Shown: positions 47,605 through 60,823, counted from the stretch's first letter. The stretch: DNA of 64,000 nt from Mesotaenium endlicherianum (GCA_009602735.1 WELA01007307.1:579111-643110), one strand, 5' to 3'. Notes: generated by a model from the sequence alone, not told the origin. Translations and numbers: made by a program.

Positions 47605-48102
47605 AAAGTAATTTGAGTTTAATATATTAGTTTGCATATATTTTAATGTTTTCAAATATGTTTGGAGTAGTATTGTGCGGATTCAAGTGTGAATAGGTAC
47701 TCTAGTGACTTGGTTCATGTCCTTTGAACCTTCTAAGGCATTTTCGAAGTTAGAGGAAAGACCTAGAAGAACTCCACGTGGCAATCAAATGTGCCATTTT
47801 TAGGTCAGAAGGACATGTGTACATTATTCTAGAAAGACGTGGCAAGTTTTGGGATGTGTTGGGTGCCAACACATCAACATGCACCTTCCTAGAAATTACT
47901 TATATAGCAAGTATATAAACAAGAGCTAGAACATAGAAAGACATTCGAGAATCACTCTTGTACTTGCCAAAATCCAAAATAATATTAACTTCCAAGAAGC
48001 CATCTCTCTTTCAAGAAGCTACCACTTGTGTTCAAAGATCCTTGTCTTGAATAAATAAAGTATTATATTTCACTAAGTATATTATCTATCTGTTGCACTA
48101 CA
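47605..48102 (+). repeat. 5' LTR of B3
   Basis: About 498 bp, matching the B2 LTR throughout; the first few bases are degraded so the left end is approximate. Confidence 0.88.
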
Positions 48103-48139
48103 CTGGTAGCCGAGCTAGGCACTTTGGTAGCACAAGAAG

Positions 48140-49344
48140 ATGGCCGATCCTCAAGACCAACCGCAAGCTTTCGAAGGAAGCCCTTCCTGTCCAAGAGACC
48201 CTCCTCCAGCGCCGATGGGAGAGTCCACTCAAGAAAATCTGCAACAACAAGAGGCACCACAAGGAGAAGCACCGTCAAATCCCGTGGCAGCCGCTATAGC
48301 AAAGTTGACCCCACCACAAGGAGTTCCCGCAAATGAGTGGGCAGCCTTCCTAATGACCGTCCACAACCAAGTGGGCTTGGCCACCTATGAAGCAACCGTG
48401 CAAGCGTCAAGAGAAGCTATGGCTGCCATGGTTGCCCCTATTGCAAGCAATGCTCCAAATCCAGCCCCGGCTCAAGCGCCTCCACAAGAGCCAACGAGAG
48501 CTAGGAAACTCATCAAGCCCAGCAAACCCAACACTTTCAACCCCGGGATAGGTGCCAACTTGAATTTATGGCTCTACCAAGTGGAGAAGTACCTCGTAAT
48601 CCTTGAAGTACCCGAGGAGGACTACGTTACCTTTGCTGTTACCTTACTTAGAGGAGCAGCAACATCATGGTGGCGTAACTATCAAGCGGCTATATATCAA
48701 GCTATGGCGCACCCCACGCTCGGCCAAGAGCCCCCACCATCATATGCAAGATGGGCAGATTTTCGTGAGGCCCTCAAGAAGCAATTCATGCCCATCAATG
48801 CGGAGAAGATTGCCCGAGGAAAGCTCCACCATCTCAAGCAAACGACGTCCGTTCAAGAGTATACATCCAGATTTCACGCCCTCACTCTTGAGATCCCCAA
48901 CATGTCTCTCGAGGAGAAGATTGACCGTTACATCTTTGGCCTCAAACCCAAGGTGGCAAAGGAGTGGAATTACGCGACTTGACGGACTTCTCAAAGATCA
49001 TTGAAGTGGCCCAGAAGCTGGATACCTTGGATTTCAAGCACTCCGTGCCTTCATCTTCACGGGTACCGGCGACGCGGGTGTACGCAGCCCCTTCTACGTC
49101 CGAATCTGGACCCACACCCATGGAAATCGGAGTTATTAAAAGGGACCCCGCGGCTGCCCGGAAGAGTGGAAGACCCTCCAATGACACTTATGATGCAAGA
49201 AACCAGCAAGGAGTGAAAGCAAGACTCTCCCCGGCTGAAAAAGAAGCTCTCATGACGGCTGGACTATGCTTTTATTGCAAGGAAAAGGGCCATCGTGCAC
49301 TTTCATGCCCCAAAAAGTTGTCAAAAAAGGGACAGCGCCGGTAG
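48140..49344 (+). pseudogene. gag: B3 gag, broken
   Basis: Same start and end as B2 gag, with the CCHC knuckle [14 protein letters not shown] kept. Shorter N-terminal region because only one [17 protein letters not shown] unit is present. About one break. Confidence 0.9.
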
Positions 49345-51811
49345 GCCAGGAGCCTACCACCCCAAGACCCACTTCACGAGAAGACAACAAGCCAAGTGAG
49401 GTGGAGACCCCCGTTGAAGACGACGTTCCAGCCCCAATGAGTTTGAGAGGTTACCTTGGAGGAGAGAAGGTCCACATCTTGGTGGATAGCGGAGCTCAAG
49501 GCAACTTCATTGCTGCAGATTTTGCCACCAAGCACGGTATTACTATGCGAACTCTTGACCACGACGAGGAGATTATGATGCCCGATGGATTCTCCTATAC
49601 TACCCCTTCCAAGAAGACGTACCCCTTGGCACTCTTTATCAAGTCCTTCAAGGATAGAGTAGTGTTCTCCCCCGTGCAAGTGGGCAAGTAAAACGTCATC
49701 CTAGGGACGCCTTGGTTGACCAAGCACAACCCTTAAGTTGATTGGAAATACGGTACTATCAAGATCAAGAATGAGATCACTTCAAGAATCTGTATTTTGC
49801 GCGCAATCCAGAATGTCCAGACCCAAGACATGAAGAAGCCGGCACACGAGATACTATTGTCCGCCCTCCAACTCAAGAGAATTGTGAGGAAGGAACACGA
49901 GCTTCTTTTGGCCTTGATCACGCCAAAAGACATCAAGAAAGACATCGAGAGTCAAGAAGGCAGCCCCACTCTTAAGGAGATACAAGAAGTTTTGGAGGAC
50001 TCCAAAGAAGTATTCTCCCCGGAATTGCCCAAGGGCCTACCCCCAAAAGATTCGTAGACCACAAGATAGAGTTGGAGCCCGGAAGCAAGCCCATCTCTCG
50101 GCCTACGTTCAAAATGTCATACACGGAGCTAGACGAAGTCAAGAAGCAAATCAAGGAGCTACTGGAGCATGGCTTCATTCGACCTAGCAAGTCGCCATTT
50201 GGAGCCCCGGTGCTATTTGTCAAGAAGAAAGATGGTACCTTGAGGATGTGTGTGGACTATCGCGCCCTCAACAAGATCACCATCAAGAATCGATACCCGC
50301 TGCCGCGCATGGATGAGCTCATGGGCCGGCTGGTTGGAGCCAAGTACTTCACGAAGGTGGACTTGAGAAGCAGTTACCACCAGATTTGCATCGCTGAACC
50401 TGACATAGAGAAAACGGCGTTCAAGGCAAGATATGGACATTTTGAGTTCATGGTCCTACCATTTGGACTCACCAACGCGCCAGCAACTTTCATGACTATG
50501 ATGAACACCATATTTCAGCCCATGCTGGACAGATTCGTGGTGGTATTCATCGATGACATCCTTATCTACAGCAAGACCCTTAAAGAGCATGCGAGACACT
50601 CGAAAGAAGTCCTTGAAGTATTGAAGCAAAACAAGCTATTTGCGAAGGAGTCAAAGTGCGAGTTTGCCAAACAAGAAGTGGAGTTCCTAGGTCTCCACGT
50701 GACTGCTGATGGCATCAAGATGGACCCCAAGAAGACCACGGTGGTGGAGGAATGGCCAACCCCCACGACCAAGAATGAACTCCAATCATTCTTGGGATTT
50801 GCCAATTGGTACAAGAGATTCATCCAGAGCTTCTCGCACATAGCAGCCCCCCTCACGGATCTACTCAAGAAGGACAAGCCATACGTTTGGACCAAGAAAG
50901 AGGAGGAAGCATTCCAACAACTGAAGCAAAAATTAATGACATCCCCGGTGCTCACACTTCCAAGTCCAAACCCAGATTGGCCCTTCCACGTCATCACCGA
51001 TGCATCTTCCTATGCAATAGGAGCAATCCTGCTCCAAGACCAAGGCAAGGGACTGCAGCCCATTGCCTACGAGTCAAGGAAGCTAAATCCAGCCGAGAAA
51101 AAATATACAACCACAGAGCGAGAGGCGTTGGCGATTGTACATGCCTTGAAGGTTTGGCGCTGCTACGTTGAAGGACGCAAGGTGCTGGTCACTACGGACC
51201 ACGAGGCGTTGAAGCACCTCCAGACGCACCCGTATCTCTCAAGGAGACAAGCAAGATGGAGCGGATACTTGCAACAATACAACATCACGATTCAGTACCA
51301 GCCCGGCAAGACAAACCCGGCTGACCCCCTCTCAAGACAGCAATTAAACGAAGTGATGACATCCCTGAAGACAGATCTGGAAGCTCGATTTTCAACCGCC
51401 TATGAAAGAGACCCTTACTACAAGAACGGAGAAGCAGCCTTGGACCCATACAAGAAGCAAGAAGGCAATTATTCGGTGAGGCACGACACGGGCCAGAGAT
51501 GTGTTCTTAATGACTTAGACCTCCGGCTCTTGCGTCTACGAGAAGCACACGACAACCCTCTTGGAGGACACTTCGGAATCCTAAGAACCACGGGCGTTCT
51601 ATCCAGGACTTATTACTGGCCAGGCATGTCTAAGCAAGTCTATGAGTACTGCAAGAGCTGTGACACATGCCAAAGAGTCAAGCCATCATTTCAAGAGGCG
51701 GGAGGACTCCTCCAACCTCTACCAATCCCCGAAAGACAATGGACGGACATCTCAATGGACCTTATCGTGGACGTGCCCGTGACACCTCGAGGCAATAATG
51801 CAATACTCACG
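49266..51811 (+). pseudogene. pol: B3 pol, broken and cut by Copia E
   Basis: Retropepsin ([10 protein letters not shown]), RT (FIDDILIYS), RNase H ([11 protein letters not shown]) and the integrase zinc domain (SCDTCQRVK) are present; the sequence stops in the integrase core at the Copia insertion. A few breaks. Confidence 0.9.
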
Positions 51812-51941
51812 TGTAGAAAATCTTCATCTGTCATTGCTTACTCGTTCTATAGCAAGACAATCACTTCACTTGCAGCTCATACACAACACATATAAGCATG
51901 CACACGACACCAAGAGGAGCACTCTCTTTCTCGGTGGCTCA
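51812..51941 (-). repeat. Copia E 3' LTR, left part
   Basis: Begins TGTAGAAAA on the plus strand, the exact inverse of TTTTCTACA at 60805. Interrupted after GCTCA (51937-51941) by A4. Confidence 0.85.
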
Positions 51942-52662
51942 TGAAATGACTCGACTTACCAAATAGGCGACTAACAATTATTAAAGATCTTTATATCAGC
52001 AAGTAATCTTTATGGATTTTCTGTTAACTGATTAAACGGCAAAGGACAGGACACTAGCAGTGAACAATACTCGTAAATCAAATGCAAGTAAACTAGCATC
52101 AATAATGCAATCAGTAAACTCATACATAAGCAAGGTTAGAAGACAGTGCGTATCAATGGCTTCTCGCCTTGGATTCAGTTCTCTTTCAGTCAGCTGTACC
52201 AGAGAGTTGGCCTCGTTTCCGAATGCCGAACTCGAGAGCAATGCCTAGCATATGTACATGGAATGAGTTTACTGTTCAACGGTCAGTGCGATGGCACCGC
52301 CTACCCGGGAGTTAACCACGTTGGTAGGACCTCGGTTAACCAAATCCACCGCCATCTCCCATCATCCCGAATCGCCATCCATCATAGGGATGTCATCTGG
52401 CCATTCATCTAGCATACCACACTTAGATGCAAATCGAGGCAGTTCGCTGCTACCGAGTACGGAAGTCAGCTGGCTGTCAAAGAATGTGTCAGCAAGCTGA
52501 CTTAAGTTGGCTTCAGCCTGTTGCATCCGACTGAGTCATTAAACTGATACTAAATATATAAAGTCCAGCAGACCGCCTATTAACTAAAGTTCAGCAGGCT
52601 GAACTTAATTTACTATTACATTTAAATGAATATTATATCTACTAATATACTGATTCATTACA
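51942..52662 (-). repeat. 3' LTR of A4
   Basis: 721 bp; on the plus strand TGAAATGACTCG...GATTCATTACA, followed by the complement of the polypurine tract (52665-52677). Confidence 0.94.
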
Positions 52663-52774
52663 ATCCCTCCAACTTAACTCGTTGTCGCCTCAACAACATT
52701 AAACTGCAAGAGTCTTTAATCAGGAAACTGAACCTGACCCGCCTCTCCCAGTGACTGCCCCTTCAGCCTGTTGC

Positions 52775-54450
52775 CTAGGGGGTGGTTCCTGGGGCTTCAG
52801 GATCAGGAGACGGAGATCTGGACCTAGATCTGGACAGCCCTCTAGGTCTGTTAGCTGGCCTTCTAAAGAACCCCGTTTGTTCTAAAGTTGGACCTCGAGG
52901 AGAACAAAGGATGGTAGCCTGCTCTTCACCCACTTGGGTGTTAATCCCCACATAGACAGGCATTCCAGTAGGATGCTGAAATACATTGGCAAGAGGTACA
53001 TGCCCCTGAGCGGAGGGGGAGGCCGGCATACCTCTGGCCCATGCGCGTGTCCCTCTTCTGGCACCCTGTCCTCCGGGGATTTCTGCCTGTGTCTGCTGCC
53101 AAGTACAGTCAGATCAGCTTCTTTCCCTGCTTGAGCAAGTGGGCTGGGGGAGCGAGTGAGGGGTCCAGTTGCCTCCATGACCGGGATCACGTTCCATATA
53201 CCTGATCTTGGTTCCTTAGGAAGTGCCCCTGCCTGCCCCTGGGTCTCCTGAGTACCAGCTGCTGATGCTTCTCCTCTGCCTTGTTCTTCTTCCTCATCCT
53301 CCTCATCCTCCTCCTCGGAGAGAGTAAGAGTCTCGTCCACTAAATCGTCTTGCTCCCTAGTAGACATGGAGTAGTCTACCGACCTCCCTTTCTTAGGGCG
53401 CGCTGGAGGTTGCTTGGCCTTCAGCCTGCTGATATCTATCCGGCCTGCATTCTTTGCCCATTTGACAAAGGCATGCTTTCCCTTAGAGAAGTACTCTCTT
53501 CCCCTCCTCCTATGTTCCTTGGTCTCTGCATTCATATTGCTCAGGCATCCATTCAGCCTGGGGTCCCAAGGGGCAATGTGAGGTGGTAGGATGAGATAGC
53601 CGTCTAGGCCATAGTGGAAGTCATCCGGTTGGGCTCGGTCACACTCCTGCTTCTTATTTGTGACGGTCATCCACCTCCAGTCTGTTGGCTGCTGGTAGTA
53701 CTGGGGTCCGTGCTCAGCCTTCCTCAGTTTACACGGGAACCAGTGGGGAGAGAACATCTGCTGTCCTGCTTCCCTGGCCAAGTACTCCCAGCTCCTTCTC
53801 TCAACTGCATTGTAAGGTGGCAGTAATGTGAGGTACAAGACCGCATTCTTAAAGCTATAGGGCCGCATGCTCACCATCCGGATGAGTCTCTGATCTCCCA
53901 CTATTCCCGGTATGGGGACCGGCTTGTCCTCTGAATCATCTGCAAGGTACCGGGCCTGCTCCGCTGTATAGCCCACCATCTTGGCATAATCTTCGTAGAG
54001 GACCACACCAGTGTGTGTCTCGATGTACCTATCCGGTGCTGCATCTCCTTCCCCCTGTAGCAGCGTTGTCTGTTCCAGCTTGTTGATCTCCTGGGCTGCC
54101 AGCAATGCTTCCTTCAGGTTATCAAAGTTTTGGCCACCCACCACAGTATACCTGTAAGTGGCCAAGCTCTTCTGTCTGTCCGCTTCAATCTTTTTCCTTC
54201 TCTCCTCCTCTGCCGCTGCCGCTTTCTCTTGTTGTTTCTTCTGTCTCTCCTCCTCAGCTTTCCTGAGGTTTTCCGCTTCCTGATCCTTCTTCCCCTGTGC
54301 CTCTTTTGCCGCCTCTTGTTGTCTGCGGACCCTTTCTTGTTCTTTCCTGGTGAGGGACGTCGCCGCCAGCTCCTTCTAGTATTGCTCCATTGTCCTCCTG
54401 GCTTCTTCTGCCTTACGCTTTCTGTCCTCCTTTTGTGTGGTGGGAGCCAT
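52775..54450 (-). pseudogene. A4 third ORF, broken
   Basis: Fourth copy of the third ORF, from the Met at 54450 (MAPTTQKEDRK) to the tail with SRSRSRSPSPDPEAPG. Coiled-coil start, aromatic-rich middle and acidic run are kept. Broken in a few places. The middle (about 53370-54165) is very close to A1. Confidence 0.9.
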
Positions 54451-54843
54451 CCTGTACATGTAACCAGGGCACAAGTTAGTAGGATGTCGATCTTTGTCAT
54501 AGGGATTGCAGGCAGGAAGTATGTTCGTTTTAATATGGTGGATTCGCTCCTCTTCACCTTACAGGGTGATTGCTAAAAGTTGACGTAGTTGCGGTGCGCT
54601 AACATAAACGTATGACTGTATTTTAAGTTTAGTTAAGTGAAGTATTGCTGTGCGAGGCCCTTTTTCCTTTAGCTCAAGGTGCCTTATGTGGGCCAGGCTG
54701 TCCCATCTGTCACTATGCCGACACTTAGGATTCACGTAACTGTCCCTTTATCGCTCTCGCTCACTAACTGTCATATATTTTCCCCTCCAACTTAAATGGA
54801 GACAGGACCGCCTGTCACCTTCCCGTGTCAACTGAAATGACAG
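54451..54843 (-). other. A4 leader of third ORF
   Basis: Minus-strand order: internal polypurine copy (54783-54795), donor-like CTGTAAGGTGAAG near 54558-54570, TACTAAC near 54477, ACAG acceptor just before the ATG. Supports the candidate intron seen in A1. Confidence 0.6.
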
Positions 54844-57800
54844 TTATGGAGGGGCTCCAGCCGCCCGAAGGTGGAACCGTTTCAACGCCCCTTTGGCATT
54901 GGTCAAATGGTCCTTAAATTCCCAAGTGTCCCCAGAGGCATCGTAACCCTTCCATCGAATGAGGTACTTCATGACATATTTAGACGATCGACGGACCGAG
55001 CGCGCGTCTAAGATCTCCTCAACCTCATATTTGTCAGAGTCGCGGTCCCGGACAGCGGGGACCGGTCCTGGTTGGACAGGTAACCGACCTGTGAACATTG
55101 TATCACCTTTGATGTATGGTTCCAGGAAGGAGACATTAAACACCGGGTGACCCTTGTATTCGGCTGACATGTTCAGTTTGTCAGCATTCTGACTGAAGCG
55201 ACGCACCACCGAATATGGACCGACCCAAACAGGGCCAAGCTTTTTCTTGACCACACCAGGGAGGTACAGGTGCTGAGAGTGCAGTTTGACTAAATCGCCC
55301 TTAGAAAATGTCAGCTCCCGACGGTGCTGATTAGCGTATTTTTGTTGGTTGTCTTGGGCTTTGTGCAGGTTTTGTTGGACTTCTGACAGGGTGTCCGCAC
55401 ACTCCTTAGTTAACTGGAGGAAGACCGAATTGTCGATCCCTTCAAGGTGAGTTAAAGACTCCCCTAGCACATCTAGAGGGGACTTAGGAACTCTATCCAG
55501 GCTGAGTTCAAAAGGAGTCTTGCCCGTTGACGCGTGTACCGTACTGTTGACCGCAAACTGAATTTGAGGCAACAGGTCATCCCAATTATCTCCCAATTAT
55601 CTTGTTTTTGGTTAATATATGCTCTCAGCACCTCCTGCAGAACTCGGTTAGTTCTTTCAGTCTGCCCATCAGTCTGAGGGTGGTTAGCTGTGCTGAGCAG
55701 CTGTTTGACTCCCATTAACCCCATTAAAGCTCTCCAGAACTTAGAGGTAAATTTTGAGTCTCTGTCTGAGATGATATCAGAGGGAAGCCCATGTTGGCAT
55801 ACTACATGGTTGTAGAACTGTCTCGCTGTTTCGAGTGCAGTGACTTTGACAGTTGTGGGGATAAAAATGACCATTTTTGTCAGTTTATCTACAACTACCA
55901 GTATCGAATCATGCCCATTGGCAGTTTTTGGTAGTGTGACCATCCAGTCCATGGATATAGTTTCCCAGCGTCTCGCTGGGATGGGGAGTGGTTGCAAGAG
56001 ACCTCCCGGTGGTGTGTGCCTAGACTTCTTCTTTTGACACTGATCACAACATTTTACATATTTCAAGACCTCCCGGGGCAACGCTTCCCAATGATAATGT
56101 TTTGCCAGTTTGCCAACTGTTTTGGCGTGCCCCAAATGCCCACCCTGTAAACTGTCATGTGCTTGACTCAATAAAAAGGACCTTATTTCCAATTTATAAG
56201 GAATACCAGCTTCAGCCTGCCTGAAGTGGTTTCAGTCACCCAGACCCCTCCCTTAAGCTTATACCCGAGTGCAGTAGCACGACACACACCAGTAGTGGGG
56301 CTGGGCTCAAATGTTGGGTCAGAAAGGTAGGCTTTCCTAAGTTCTTCTTGGAAGGACTTTTTCACTTTTAGTGAAGTGAGTGCACACAGGACTTTATCTA
56401 CAGTATGCTGACTAAAGTTCCTTTCTTGCAAGTCAGGTCTTCTAGAGAGTGCATCAGCAGGATTCAACTTCCCTGGTTTGTAGTCGATCTGGACTTGGAA
56501 CTGCTCCAGCATCTGGCTCCAGCGGTTCTCCCTCCTCGACAGCTTGGACTTCTTCTGAAAGTGGGTCAGAGCTAGATGATCTGTAATCACCTTAAAAGCT
56601 TTACCATGTAAGTATACTCTCCACTGTTTGAGCACATGAATGATAGCTAGCAGCTCTTTATCATGCACTGAGTAATTAATCTCCGCTGGATTAAATTTCA
56701 TAGACTCATACAACACAGGATGCCACTCCTGCCGTACCTTACCATCCTTTGTGGTTTTGTCAGCAGGCTGCAACAAAATAGCACCCATGGCAAAGTCAGA
56801 GGCATCAGTAACCACCTGCACCGGTTTGCTGGGGTCATACACGGCTAGCACTGGGGCAGAACAAAGGGCATCTTTAAGGGTCTGGAAGGCAGCCTGCTGC
56901 TCTTCCCCCCACACATACCCGATGTCTTTCTTAGTAAGGTCAGTCAGTTTACTGGCCTTTGTAGAATAATTTTCAATAAATCTCCTATATTAGTTAGCCA
57001 ACCCGAGGAAGGATCTAACTTCAGAGATAGACTGTGGTACTGGCCAGTCCCTTATGGTCTGGACTTTCTTAGGATCCACACTGATGCCGTCTTTACTGAC
57101 AACGTGGCCTAAGAATTTAATACTTTCCTTAAAGAAATCACAATTGCTCATTTTAGCATATAAGTGATTTTTTCTCAGAGTGTCCAGGACTGTCTTAAAG
57201 TGTTCAGCGTGCTCAGCTTCATCTTTAGAGAAAATTAAAATATCATCCAGGAAAACTTGCACAAACTTATCCAAATAAGGCCTGAAAATGTCATTCATAG
57301 CACCCATGAAGTTCGCTGGAGCATTTGTCAGTCCAAATGGCATCACGTTGAACTCATAGTGTCCATAACGTGTGCGGAAGGCAGTCTTGTGTTCATCCCC
57401 CTCAGCAATTCGGATTTGATGATAACCACTCTTGAGATCTATCTTACTGAACACCTGAGCACCAAACAAGGTATCAAGCAAGTCCTCGATTCTTGGTAAA
57501 GCATACTTGTTCTTCTACCGTAATTCTCTTCAGGGCTCTGTAATCCACACACATCCGCATACTGCCATCCTTTTTCTTAACAAATAGAATGGGTGCTCCG
57601 TAAGGTGATTTACTGGGAGAAATATAACCATTTTCCTCAAGCTCTGCAATCTGTGTTTTCAACTCCTCGCTCTCCACATAAGACAAGCCATAAGTGCGTT
57701 GCCAGTATGGCTGACTCCCAGGTAATAAATCAATCCTATGATCTACTTCCCTCTTAGGGGGTAGTCCTGGAGGCATATTAAACACATCTGTGTACTGAGC

Positions 57801-58571
57801 AACAATTTTCGCAGCAGTAGGGTGCTCCGGAGGGCTTACCTTTTTCTCCACCTCTTCTTCAGGTTGAGGAGGTACCCCTCTTAGCAGCAGACAGAACATT
57901 CTGTCTTCCTTCTGGTTCCAGCTTTTGACGAACTCCATTGCATTCAACAACTTGCATCCTTCTGGAAGCCTCTTCTTTTCCTTCATTTGCCATCCACATA
58001 GGACAAGAGGAAGAGCACTGGTGGGTGCCAAGTGAGTCTGCCCATCACTGGCTCCTCTCACTTGAACTGTACCTCTGCTCCAACACACTTCAGCTTGATG
58101 TCTATTAAGCCTGGACCTGCCTAGCACGAGATCATAAAAGCCAGTGTTGAGTACCTCAAATGTAAGCGTTTCAAGTAGAACCGCAATGCCAGAACCTAAC
58201 TGGACCTCAATAGGCTTGGTTATAACTCCTCCCGGGATACTTGAGGCATCTCCAAAGAATATTTTTCTATTCCCTTGGGTGACAGCAGGCAGCCTTAGCC
58301 GCTTAACTAAGTCCTTGTGGATAGAAGTATGTGACGCCCCTCCGTCAACAAATGCCCTCACCTTCTTACCTGCAATCATGCAATGCAGTAGGATAGGGGG
58401 GACTGTCTTTTCTTGACTTTCGCATTGTTATCCTGACGTAGCAAAGAAATGTTGGACATCAGGTGGAACAAGAGCATCCAGAGTGTGCACTCTCTGGACG
58501 TGTATATTGCTGATAGTCTCCTTTATCTGGTAGTCAGGCATGCATAGTGAATCCAGTTCAGCAGGATCCAT
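54844..58571 (-). pseudogene. pol: A4 pol, broken
   Basis: Retropepsin (DGGASHTSI), RT (FLDDILIFS), RNase H ([11 protein letters not shown]), integrase ([25 protein letters not shown]) and chromodomain ([16 protein letters not shown]). About four breaks; otherwise close to A1. Confidence 0.92.
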
Positions 58572-58642
58572 AATACCGGCTACGAGGGCAGCTAGTGACG
58601 ACTCACTATCTCTAGCATCCGCACAGGCAGTAGATTGGATTA

Positions 58643-59523
58643 CTAACTGTTGCTGTCTTTTAAAGGCTGGTCTTTTCTCTCGACCTTCGGAAGGTGCTTG
58701 AGTGGACATTGTCCTCTGTAGTGGCCCAACTGCTGACAATGGTGGCAAACGGATTTTGATGAGGCTGGTCTCGGCTTAGACCTACCACCACCTCTTCCAT
58801 AGCCGCCTCGAGAGAAACCACCTCTACCTCTAGATTGAATGGCATTATATTCATACTCATATCCATCACCCTGATCATCCTCAGCCTGGTCTCCTTCAAT
58901 TGCATTGTAGGAACCGTGGGGCTTTTTGACAACCTTAGACACCAAAGCATTACTCTGGCGCTTGTGATTGAACTGTTGCTGATCCCAGGCATCAGCATCT
59001 TGGATCAAGTCAGCCAGTTTCTCATACTTCTTCTCAGCAAAATGACCAGAGACCTCGGATTTCAAGCCATACCTGAAGTATGCTATCCTATATCGTTCTG
59101 GCAAATCGGGCTGCTTCATCATGTTCTCTTGGAGCTTTTGAGCAAACTCAGCAACTGAAGTGGTCTGCTTCAATGTCAGGGAGATCATCGCATAGATAGC
59201 TTTCTCCTGCTGGTTGATGACATCAAACTTCTCATGCAACTTCTCGACAAACTCTACCCACGTAGGGTCACCGAGTTGCCGAGCCTTACGCTCTTCTTTC
59301 CAGTAAAGCCACCAGTCTGCGGCACTGCCTTTCAGTAGCGCACCGGTGTGCCTGACCTTCTCGTAATCTTGCAGTTCTGGGTAGTTCTCCAGCCACTGCT
59401 CAACATCCGCGAGAAACTTGATCAGGTAATATTTTCTGTCTGCCTCAGGATCATATTCCTGGGGAGGTTTCGGCTTGGGCTTACTAGGCCCTCGGCCACC
59501 ACCACTAGTGGTTTGAGACCCCA
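58643..59523 (-). pseudogene. gag: A4 gag, incomplete because of the gap
   Basis: Retrotransposon-gag domain ([10 protein letters not shown]) and knuckle CHHCQQLGHYRGQC are present; the N-terminal part falls in the N run. The TTTAAAA slippage heptamer is kept. No break is visible in the sequenced part. Confidence 0.88.
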
Positions 59524-60015
59524 NNNNNNNNNNNNNNNNNNNNNNNNNNNNNNNNNNNNNNNNNNNNNNNNNNNNNNNNNNNNNNNNNNNNNNNNNNNNN
59601 NNNNNNNNNNNNNNNNNNNNNNNNNNNNNNNNNNNNNNNNNNNNNNNNNNNNNNNNNNNNNNNNNNNNNNNNNNNNNNNNNNNNNNNNNNNNNNNNNNNN
59701 NNNNNNNNNNNNNNNNNNNNNNNNNNNNNNNNNNNNNNNNNNNNNNNNNNNNNNNNNNNNNNNNNNNNNNNNNNNNNNNNNNNNNNNNNNNNNNNNNNNN
59801 NNNNNNNNNNNNNNNNNNNNNNNNNNNNNNNNNNNNNNNNNNNNNNNNNNNNNNNNNNNNNNNNNNNNNNNNNNNNNNNNNNNNNNNNNNNNNNNNNNNN
59901 NNNNNNNNNNNNNNNNNNNNNNNNNNNNNNNNNNNNNNNNNNNNNNNNNNNNNNNNNNNNNNNNNNNNNNNNNNNNNNNNNNNNNNNNNNNNNNNNNNNN
60001 NNNNNNNNNNNNNNN
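59524..60015. other. Assembly gap, 492 N
   Basis: Covers the 5' part of gag, the leader, the primer-binding site and part of the 5' LTR of A4. By alignment to A3 about 800 bp should lie here, so the gap length is not a true distance. Confidence 0.95.
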
Positions 60016-60569
60016 AATCAGTAAACTCATACTTAAGCAAGGTTAGAAGATAGTGCGTATCAATGGCTTCTCGCCTTGGATTCAGTTCTCTCTCAGTCAG
60101 CTGTACCAGAGAGTTGGCCTCGTTTCCGAATGCCGAACTCGAGAGCAATGCCTAGCATATGTACATGGAATGAGTTTACTGTTCAACGGTCAGTGCGATG
60201 GCACCGCCTACCCGGGAGTTAACCACGTTGGTAGGACCTCGGTTAACCAAATCCACCGCCATCTCCCGTCATCCCGAATCGCCATCCATCATAGGGATGT
60301 CATCTGGCCATTCATCTAGCATACCACACTGAGATGCATATTGAGGCAGTTTGCTGCTACCGAGTACGGAAGTCAGCTGGCTATCAAAGAATGTGTCAGC
60401 AAGCTGACTTAAGTTGACTTTAGCCTGCTGCATCCGGCTGAGTCATTAAACTGATACTAAATATATAAAGTCCAGCAGACTGACTATTAACTATAGTTCA
60501 GCAGGCTGAAGTTAATTTACTATTACATTTTAATGAATATTCTATCTACTAATATACTGATTCATTACA
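60016..60569 (-). repeat. 5' LTR of A4, part outside the gap
   Basis: Matches the 3' LTR from AATCAGTAAACTC to GATTCATTACA; followed by target duplication GCTCA. Confidence 0.92.
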
Positions 60570-60574
60570 GCTCA

Positions 60575-60805
60575 ACTCTTAATTACTCAAGTGTGTCCCT
60601 TACAAGTTTCTTTGCCCTTCTATATTCACATTGGCGGCTGCTAACCTACCTCGAACTAATCGACAGTCCTAGTCATCAAAAGCCCTACACATCGACACTC
60701 TCAACCAACATTAACTGGACTCGACCGACCACACACTTCAGTCAACCTCCACACATGTGAACGCACATGCGAAGCAAATAGAGCTAGGACTGCTTATTTT
60801 CTACA
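60575..60805 (-). repeat. Copia E 3' LTR, right part
   Basis: Ends TTTTCTACA, inverse of the start at 51812. Without the A4 insertion and one target copy the LTR is about 361 bp. The polypurine tract (minus strand GAACTGAGAGGGAG) lies at 60806-60819. Confidence 0.85.
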
Positions 60806-60823
60806 CTCCCTCTCAGTTCTAAT

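Larger units (their letters stand above)
47605..51811 (+). mobile_element. Chromovirus B3, 5' two thirds, cut by Copia E
   Basis: 5' LTR, primer-binding region, gag and pol to the start of the integrase core, where Copia E has inserted (E LTR starts at 51812). The rest lies beyond the window. About five breaks. Gag has a single copy of the 25-residue unit that is doubled in B1 and B2. Confidence 0.92.
51942..60569 (-). mobile_element. Chromovirus A4, full length, inside the Copia E LTR
   Basis: 8.6 kb on the minus strand: 3' LTR, third ORF, pol, gag, a sequencing gap, 5' LTR. Flanked by GCTCA (51937-51941 and 60570-60574). The LTR overlap outside the gap differs at about 19 of 554 sites (~3.4%, hand count). 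The coding parts have roughly five breaks. Confidence 0.94.

Noticed and set aside
47257-47655. A 132-residue minus-strand protein starting MKTLKYMQTN
   Set aside because: Its start is B3 LTR sequence read backwards; only the part below 47605 belongs to element D gag.
58643-60148. A 501-residue minus-strand frame spanning the gap
   Set aside because: Most of it is translated N; the flanks are A4 gag on one side and A4 LTR on the other.
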